DNA of 36,958 nt. Source: Planctomycetales bacterium (GTDB lineage: Bacteria > Omnitrophota > Gorgyraeia > Gygaellales > Profunditerraquicolaceae). A program made the position numbers and the translations under genes. The stretch is taken from assembly GCA_005239725.1 (NCBI GenBank), contig SBBM01000051.1:1-36958 (forward strand), in the 5' to 3' direction. Of this stretch, positions 32,001 through 36,958 are shown piece after piece. The stretch's first letter is position 1, and the number at the start of each line of letters is the position of its first letter. The notes beneath the pieces were generated by a model. The model was not told where the DNA came from. It did not search any database and was given only the letters and a program-made list of their open reading frames with translations.

Positions 32001-33269
32001 ATGAAAAACACTGATTATTTTACGAATAAAAAAATCACAATTGTGGGTTTTGCCCGTTCGGGTCTGGCCTGCGCTAATCTTTTACATGATTTAGGCGCCC
32101 AGGTCAGCATAACCGATAATAATGATTCGGATGTAACCCGCGCGAATTTGCCGAAATTAAAACCAAAAGATATAAGGTTTGAGCTAGGCAGGCATACCGA
32201 GGAATTTGTAAAAGGGAGGAATTTGGTTGTTGTTTCTCCCGGCGTTCCGGATACGGCCTTGCCTATTGTCTGGGCCAGACAATACCGCATACCGGTAATA
32301 AGCGAGGTAGAGGTTGCCTCCATTTTATGCCCCGGCACGATTATTGCGGTTACGGGTACTAACGGCAAGACTACGGTAACGACATTAATCGGCAAGGTTT
32401 TAGAGGCGGCGGGAAAAAAGGCGGTTGTCTGCGGTAATATCGGGAATCCATTCTCCGGAGAAGTTGATAAAATCGGGGATAAGGATTTTGTGGCCCTGGA
32501 GATAAGCTCGTTTCAACTGGAGAAAATAGAAACTTTTAAGCCGAAAATCGCAATTATCCTTAATTTAAGCCGTAACCACCTGGATAGGTATAACAGCATG
32601 GAAGAATACCTTGCGGCTAAAAAGAATATATTCAGGAACCAGGACGAATCGGATTACCTTATTTTAAATGCCGATGACGAAGCCATAAATAGGCTGCACA
32701 GGGAAGCCAAGTCTAGGGCAGTATATTTTTCGCGAAAAAGAGGGGTAAACCCGAATCAGGCTGCGGTATTGGCCGTTTCTTCAATATTGGGCATAGATGA
32801 GAAAATTGCCCTGAATGTATTTAAGGAATTTAAGGGCGTGGAGCACAGGCTGGAGCAGGTTTTGGAGATAAACAAGGTTAAATTTATCAATGATTCCAAG
32901 TCAACCACGGTGGATTCCGCGGTATGGGCGTTAAAGAATACGCCTGGGCCGGTAATCATGATTGCCGGAGGGAGGGAGAAGGGCAATGATTACGGTGTTG
33001 TGCGCGACCTGGTAAAAGAAAAGGTAAGGGAAATTATTTTAATCGGAGAGGCAAAGGACAGGATCGCAGGGGCATTTAGCGGCATTTTGCCGTTTACTAA
33101 AGTAAATACGCTGGAGGAGGCAGTCAAAGTTGCATTTGCCAAGAGTGAGCCTGGGGCATGCGTATTATTTTCTCCGATGTGCAAAAGTTTTGACATGTTC
33201 GCAAATTACGAAGAGCGGGGGAAGGTTTTTAAAAAGATAGTTCTTGATTTGGCAGGGGCCAGGGGTTAG
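32001..33269 (+). CDS. murD: UDP-MurNAc-alanine D-glutamate ligase MurD
   Basis: A 422-residue Mur ligase adding D-glutamate. N-terminal Rossmann-like domain (ITIVGFARSGLACANLL), P-loop AVTGTNGKTTVTTL (about 116-129), EISSFQLEKIETF, NLSRNHLDRYNSMEEYLAAKKNIF with the carbamylated Lys, and C-terminal INDSKSTTVDSAVWAL and LFSPMCKSFDMFANYEERG. The central domain looks about 35-40 residues short: after VYFSRKRG it goes straight to VNPNQAAVLAVSSILGI, without the strand region and the usual L(P/S)GxH before HNxxNxxAA. The frame is intact and C-terminal motifs are good, so it is probably active or lineage-specific. Confidence 0.94.
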   Translation: MKNTDYFTNKKITIVGFARSGLACANLLHDLGAQVSITDNNDSDVTRANLPKLKPKDIRFELGRHTEEFVKGRNLVVVSPGVPDTALPIVWARQYRIPVISEVEVASILCPGTIIAVTGTNGKTTVTTLIGKVLEAAGKKAVVCGNIGNPFSGEVDKIGDKDFVALEISSFQLEKIETFKPKIAIILNLSRNHLDRYNSMEEYLAAKKNIFRNQDESDYLILNADDEAINRLHREAKSRAVYFSRKRGVNPNQAAVLAVSSILGIDEKIALNVFKEFKGVEHRLEQVLEINKVKFINDSKSTTVDSAVWALKNTPGPVIMIAGGREKGNDYGVVRDLVKEKVREIILIGEAKDRIAGAFSGILPFTKVNTLEEAVKVAFAKSEPGACVLFSPMCKSFDMFANYEERGKVFKKIVLDLAGARG

Positions 33270-33272
33270 AAG

Positions 33273-34367
33273 ATGATGCGCGAAGTGCGGATAAACATAT
33301 TTATGGTTGTGGCCCTGCTTATGGCCATAGGCGTGGTGATGATTTACAGCGCCTCCAGTATTTATGCCCTGGAGAAGTATAATGACAGCATGTTTTTTTT
33401 AAAGCGGCACCTTTCTTTTATTGCCATCGGCGTCATCCTTGCATTTCTTGTTATGGTAGTTGATTACCGGAAGCTCGCCGGGTTCGCCAAGCCACTTTTA
33501 TTATTTTCCATTTTTTTGCTAATTCTGGTTTTGTTGCCCGGCATAGGCAGGGAGGTTAGCGGGGCAAGCAGGTGGTTCAGGTTTAAATTTATCAGTTTCC
33601 AACCCGCGGAGCTGGCGGCCATAGCGGTAATCATTTATATTGCGGATTTTATCAGCCGGAAAAGCGAAAACCTGAAGACATCATGGAGGGCGTCCATGCC
33701 GGTAATGTTTGTTTTCGGGTTTTTGTCGCTTTTAATCCTGGCCCAGCCGGACCTGGGCACAGTTTTAGCCATAGGGACCGTAGTGTTCATCATGCTTTTT
33801 GTCGCGGGGATGAATTTGCGCTATCTTTTTTCGTTAATCCTGAGCACGTTGCCTGCGCTCTATGTGTTGATATTCAATGTGCCTTATAGAAAGTTGCGTA
33901 TTATGGCATTTTTAAACCCCTGGGCAGACCCCAAGGGCAGTGGTTTTCAGATTATCCAGTCACAGGTTGCTCTGGGTTCGGGGGGGATGTTGGGTACGGG
34001 CCTGGGGCATTCCAGGCAGAAATTGTTTTATCTTCCCGCGGCGCACACCGACTTTATTTTTTCCATAATTGGCGAAGAACTCGGGCTTATAGGGACAATC
34101 GCGGTTATAATATTATTTATAGTTTTTATCCACCAGGGGGTTAAGATAATCAAAAATTCGTCAGATAAGTTCGGATATTTCTTAAGCCTGGGACTGGTAG
34201 CTTTGATTGTTTTTAAGGCAGCCGTAAATATCGGCGTATCCTGCGGCCTCCTTCCCACCAAAGGCCTGCCTTTGCCTTTTATAAGCTACGGCGGTTCATC
34301 TTTTATCTTTGATATGGTTTCCATAGGCATACTGATGAATATCGCAAAAACCGGAGAATGCCCGTGA
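33273..34367 (+). CDS. ftsW: SEDS peptidoglycan glycosyltransferase FtsW
   Basis: A 364-residue SEDS protein with about ten membrane helices, polymerising lipid II at the septum with FtsI. Motifs: MIYSASSIYAL in helix 1, SGASRWFRFKFISFQPAELA, LAQPDLGTVLAI, PYRKLRIMAFLNPWADPKGSGFQ, GHSRQKLFYLPAAHTDFIFSIIGEELGL, and LPFISYGGSSF near the end. FtsW rather than RodA is favoured by position between murD and murG. ATG-ATG start 33273, 3 nt after murD; murG starts inside its 3' end. Confidence 0.95.
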   Translation: MMREVRINIFMVVALLMAIGVVMIYSASSIYALEKYNDSMFFLKRHLSFIAIGVILAFLVMVVDYRKLAGFAKPLLLFSIFLLILVLLPGIGREVSGASRWFRFKFISFQPAELAAIAVIIYIADFISRKSENLKTSWRASMPVMFVFGFLSLLILAQPDLGTVLAIGTVVFIMLFVAGMNLRYLFSLILSTLPALYVLIFNVPYRKLRIMAFLNPWADPKGSGFQIIQSQVALGSGGMLGTGLGHSRQKLFYLPAAHTDFIFSIIGEELGLIGTIAVIILFIVFIHQGVKIIKNSSDKFGYFLSLGLVALIVFKAAVNIGVSCGLLPTKGLPLPFISYGGSSFIFDMVSIGILMNIAKTGECP

Positions 34368-35509
34368 ACCCCGCCCTTCCTAAGGATAATTTTAAACCGG
34401 GGAAGAAGAGCGGGGTGAAAATCCTTGCTGTTACCGGGGCAAGCGGCGGGCATATCTTTCCCGCGCTTGCTTTTCTCGAGAGAATAAAAAACAGGTGCAA
34501 AGACGCGGAATTGCGCCTGGCCTTGCCCGCAAGAGGCGTAAAGATAGCAGCAAACGGCCTGCCACGCAGGGCTTATTTCATTTCCTGTCCGAATATCAGA
34601 TTAAGCCTTGATTTTAGCAATATTATTGCTATATTAGGGTTTCTTAAGGGAGTTTTCCAGGGCATATTTATACTTATGGAATTCCGCCCTGATATCGTCG
34701 TTGGTTTCGGGAGTCTGGCAAGTGTTCCGCTTGTCCTGTTTGCCTGGGCCTTAGGCATAAAGGTTTTGATACACGAGCAGAATGTAACTCCGGGCAAAGC
34801 GAATAAGGTGCTGGCCCGGTTCAGCGACAAAATTGCCGTTTCGTTTAAAGAGACCGCGGGATATTTCAAGGATATCGGGGATAAGGTTATCTATACGGGG
34901 AACCCCCTGCGCAGTAAATTAGCATCCGGGCTAACCGGCAAAAATACGGCGTTGGGTTTCTTCGGGTTTACCGCTGATAAGTTTACGCTGCTGGTATCCG
35001 GCGGAAGCCAGGGCAGCCACAATATCAACCTTGCATTCTCGGATACATTGTTAAAATCGCCTTTTGCAAATGGTTTGCAGGTTATCCATATTTCAGGCGC
35101 AAAGGATTATGATTTTTTGCGCGAAAGGTACAAGAATTCAGGTATAAATATAAAATTGTTTAAATTCCTGGAGGCCATGGAATACGCCTATTCTGCCTGC
35201 GACCTTATAATTTCCCGCGCCGGCGCAACTACTATTACCGAAATTATGTATTTTAGGCTTCCGGCGATACTCGTGCCCTACCCATTCGCAGATGAACACC
35301 AGTTGAGCAACGCAAAGATGTTAGAGGCCCTGGGTTCGGCAATTATAATTGAGGATAGCCAGCTAAATACAGGCATATTACAAAAATCCATGCAGGATTT
35401 AATAGGCAGCCCCGCCAGGATTGACTTGATGCGCTCGCGGTATACTGGGGTCCAGATGGGCAATGCAGGCGATTTATTTGCGGAGGCGGTCTTATCTTTA
35501 GGGCAATGA
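34358..35509 (+). CDS. murG: lipid II synthase MurG (GlcNAc transferase)
   Basis: A 383-residue GT28 glycosyltransferase that adds GlcNAc to lipid I at the inner face of the membrane. Motifs: VTGASGGHIFPALAFLE (first glycine loop; most relatives read GGTGGHIxPA), VGFGSLASVPLVL, IHEQNVTPGKANKVLA, TGNPLR, LLVSGGSQGSHNINLAF and SRAGATTITEIMYFRLPAILVPYPFA(DEHQ) for the donor nucleotide. The first 20 residues are an extra polar extension; in-frame start ATG 34358 overlaps ftsW by 10 nt. The stop overlaps the next ATG by 4 nt. Confidence 0.95.
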   Translation: MPVNPALPKDNFKPGKKSGVKILAVTGASGGHIFPALAFLERIKNRCKDAELRLALPARGVKIAANGLPRRAYFISCPNIRLSLDFSNIIAILGFLKGVFQGIFILMEFRPDIVVGFGSLASVPLVLFAWALGIKVLIHEQNVTPGKANKVLARFSDKIAVSFKETAGYFKDIGDKVIYTGNPLRSKLASGLTGKNTALGFFGFTADKFTLLVSGGSQGSHNINLAFSDTLLKSPFANGLQVIHISGAKDYDFLRERYKNSGINIKLFKFLEAMEYAYSACDLIISRAGATTITEIMYFRLPAILVPYPFADEHQLSNAKMLEALGSAIIIEDSQLNTGILQKSMQDLIGSPARIDLMRSRYTGVQMGNAGDLFAEAVLSLGQ

Positions 35510-36282
35510 AAAAACTTGTTTTTATATCGGGATTTTTGTGCCTGCTTCTTTATACTGTTCAGGCTCAAGCAGATGAGTGGCGTAGCGAAAAGAGCACGCA
35601 TTTTATCATTTATTATAAGGACGCATCCGAGGATTTTGTAAGGCAGGTTGCGGATAAGGCGGAAGGTTTTTATAACAGGGTCGCGGATGATTTGGGTTTC
35701 AGACGGTATGATTTCTGGCTCTGGGACAACCGGGCAAAAATTTATATACATAATGACGCCGGGGATTTTCAGAAGGCAACGGGACAGCCTGCCTGGGCAG
35801 CAGGCGCAGCTATACCTACCAGTAAAATAATCCATACTTATCCTTATGCCGAACGGTTTTTTGATACAATACTGCCGCATGAGATGGGCCATATTGTTTT
35901 CCGGGAGTTTGTGGGGTTTTATAACCCCGCTGTGCCGCTCTGGCTGGACGAGGGCGTTGCATCATACCAAGAGGATTTCAGGAGCGCCTGGGCCAAAGAA
36001 TTGTTGAGGAGGGCTATGCGCGATAATTCTTTAATGAGCCTAAATGAATTATCCAATATGAACCCCCATTTAACGCAAGACGCGGAAGCCGTCAATCTCT
36101 TTTATGCCGAATCCGTAAGCATAATAAATTATCTAATTAAGGAATTCGGCAAGGATAGCTTTGTTTCATTCTGCCAGACCCTAAGGGACAAGAAGAATCT
36201 GGAAAAGGCAATAGCTTCTACCTATCCCATCGAGACCCTGGGGGAGCTAAATGAGAGGTGGCAGAAGCATTTATCGAAATAA
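35506..36282 (+). CDS. secreted HExxH metallopeptidase-like protein (peptidase MA-like)
   Basis: A 258-residue protein with signal peptide (MKKLVFISGFLCLLLYTVQAQA, cleavage before Asp23) and a gluzincin-like active site: HEMGH (His125, Glu126, His129) followed by WLDEGVASY with Glu149, the expected third zinc ligand 20 residues on. It resembles the peptidase MA-like family (PF13485). Probably a periplasmic zinc protease of unknown substrate, without extra domains or repeats. It is linked to cell wall genes by 4-nt overlap with murG and 6 nt spacing to murC, a position where other dcw clusters have no such gene, so a role in wall or septum remodelling can be supposed but not shown. Confidence 0.85.
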   Translation: MKKLVFISGFLCLLLYTVQAQADEWRSEKSTHFIIYYKDASEDFVRQVADKAEGFYNRVADDLGFRRYDFWLWDNRAKIYIHNDAGDFQKATGQPAWAAGAAIPTSKIIHTYPYAERFFDTILPHEMGHIVFREFVGFYNPAVPLWLDEGVASYQEDFRSAWAKELLRRAMRDNSLMSLNELSNMNPHLTQDAEAVNLFYAESVSIINYLIKEFGKDSFVSFCQTLRDKKNLEKAIASTYPIETLGELNERWQKHLSK

Positions 36283-36288
36283 AATTAT

Positions 36289-36958
36289 ATGAGCCAAGAA
36301 TTGCATTATCATTTAATCGGCATCGGCGGGATAGGCATGAGTGGGATTGCGCAGCTTTTATTGCAGCGCGGTTCAAGGGTGAGCGGCTCGGATTTGAAGC
36401 CGTCCGATATGCTTATGCACCTAAAGAATCTCGGCGCCGACGTGTTTATCGGGCATAATGCCGAAAACATAAAAGGCGCCGATATAGTAATATATTCTTC
36501 CGCGGTCAACGTAGATAACCCGGAAATAAAAGCTGCGTTGGAAAAAGGCATGCCTGTATTAAAAAGGGCCCAGGCGCTTGCCGAGCTCATGAAATATAAG
36601 AATGTCGTTACCGTTGCCGGGAGCCACGGCAAGACAACAACCGCATCTTTGGTTTCCCACCTGCTTTTGGAGGCAGGGGATTCCCCCACGATAGCGGTGG
36701 GCGGCATATTCAAGAATATTGATAATAATGCTTCTCTGGGCAGGGGGGAGTTCTTTGTGGCAGAGGCAGACGAATCCGACGGGTCATTTTTATATTACCG
36801 ACCGCGTTATTCTATAATTACCAACATAGATTATGAACACCTTGATTATTACGGGAGTTTTGAGAAGGAAGTGGATGCCTTCGGGAAATTTATGCTTAAT
36901 ACCCAAGAGGACGGGTGCCTGTTTTGTTGTGCCGACGACGCAAACCTTAAGAAACTAA
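36289..36958 (+). CDS. murC: UDP-MurNAc-L-alanine ligase MurC, 5' part (cut by window end)
   Basis: The reading frame from ATG 36289 is open to the window edge (223 codons) and missing from the ORF track because its stop is outside. It encodes MurC, which adds L-alanine to UDP-MurNAc. N-terminal motif HLIGIGGIGMSGIAQLLL with a glycine-rich nucleotide fold, VSGSDLKPSD, YSSAVNVDNPEI, P-loop VAGSHGKTTTASLV (about 109-122), EADESDGSFLYYRP and ITNIDYEHLDYYGSF. The GSHGKTT loop and EADESD distinguish MurC from other Mur ligases. Starts 6 nt after the peptidase-like gene; no clear Shine-Dalgarno. Confidence 0.95.
   Translation, partial: MSQELHYHLIGIGGIGMSGIAQLLLQRGSRVSGSDLKPSDMLMHLKNLGADVFIGHNAENIKGADIVIYSSAVNVDNPEIKAALEKGMPVLKRAQALAELMKYKNVVTVAGSHGKTTTASLVSHLLLEAGDSPTIAVGGIFKNIDNNASLGRGEFFVAEADESDGSFLYYRPRYSIITNIDYEHLDYYGSFEKEVDAFGKFMLNTQEDGCLFCCADDANLKKL

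Noticed and set aside
35278-35892. 204-residue antisense ORF over murG and the peptidase gene.
   Set aside because: Covers two good genes on the other strand, without signal, motif or ribosome site.

Overview
This is a compact bacterial chromosome segment of about 37 kb, made of housekeeping genes packed into long co-directional runs with 1-41 nt overlaps. It has one tRNA, one FMN riboswitch and no phage, CRISPR or transposase gene. Gene content points to a Gram-negative-type cell: the MurE DNPR motif implies meso-diaminopimelate peptidoglycan, and the edge genes encode a probable lipoprotein and a membrane protein. The mix of gene order, moderate GC, many starts without a Shine-Dalgarno and small palindromic repeats touching genes suggests an uncultivated lineage such as Omnitrophota. 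That assignment is an impression from style, not a proof.

Layout. 1-578 (minus): small membrane protein and TRL-like lipoprotein. 636-8589 (plus): rpsO-pnp-ftsK-rodZ-rimO-pgsA-pgpA (translation, RNA decay, division/shape, phospholipid synthesis). 8550-9771 (minus): cinA C-terminal domain (pncC) and thpR, with a palindromic element between them. 9778-14893: overlapping divergent promoters, an FMN riboswitch with a readable OFF-switch design, then ribBA-ribH-nusB-PHP-ribD-ribE, a complete riboflavin pathway with nusB and a PHP phosphoesterase inside it. 14958-18050: tRNA-Pro(CGG), acylphosphatase 4 nt downstream, metallophosphoesterase, ligA. 18105-24442: small putative lipoprotein, MBL hydrolase, xerD-type recombinase, CCA/poly(A) nucleotidyltransferase, DUF503, rbfA, nrnA, mazG, ribF. 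24521-36958: the dcw cluster from a clear mraZ promoter with three MraZ-type operator repeats: mraZ-rsmH-ftsL-like-ftsI-murE-murF-mraY-murD-ftsW-murG, then a secreted HExxH peptidase-like gene and the 5' part of murC, which is cut by the window end.

I found no new defence, secretion or biosynthetic system. The unusual signals are at the regulatory and repeat level: an inverted-repeat element that supplies the first codons of rimO; other palindromic elements beside thpR, inside the FMN aptamer and against the ribBA start; repeat-like sequence inside a signal peptide and inside murE; promoters whose predicted start sites fall on start codons (leaderless transcripts); an acylphosphatase reading frame almost touching a tRNA 3' end; a MurD apparently missing part of its central domain; and a gluzincin-like protein inserted in the dcw cluster.
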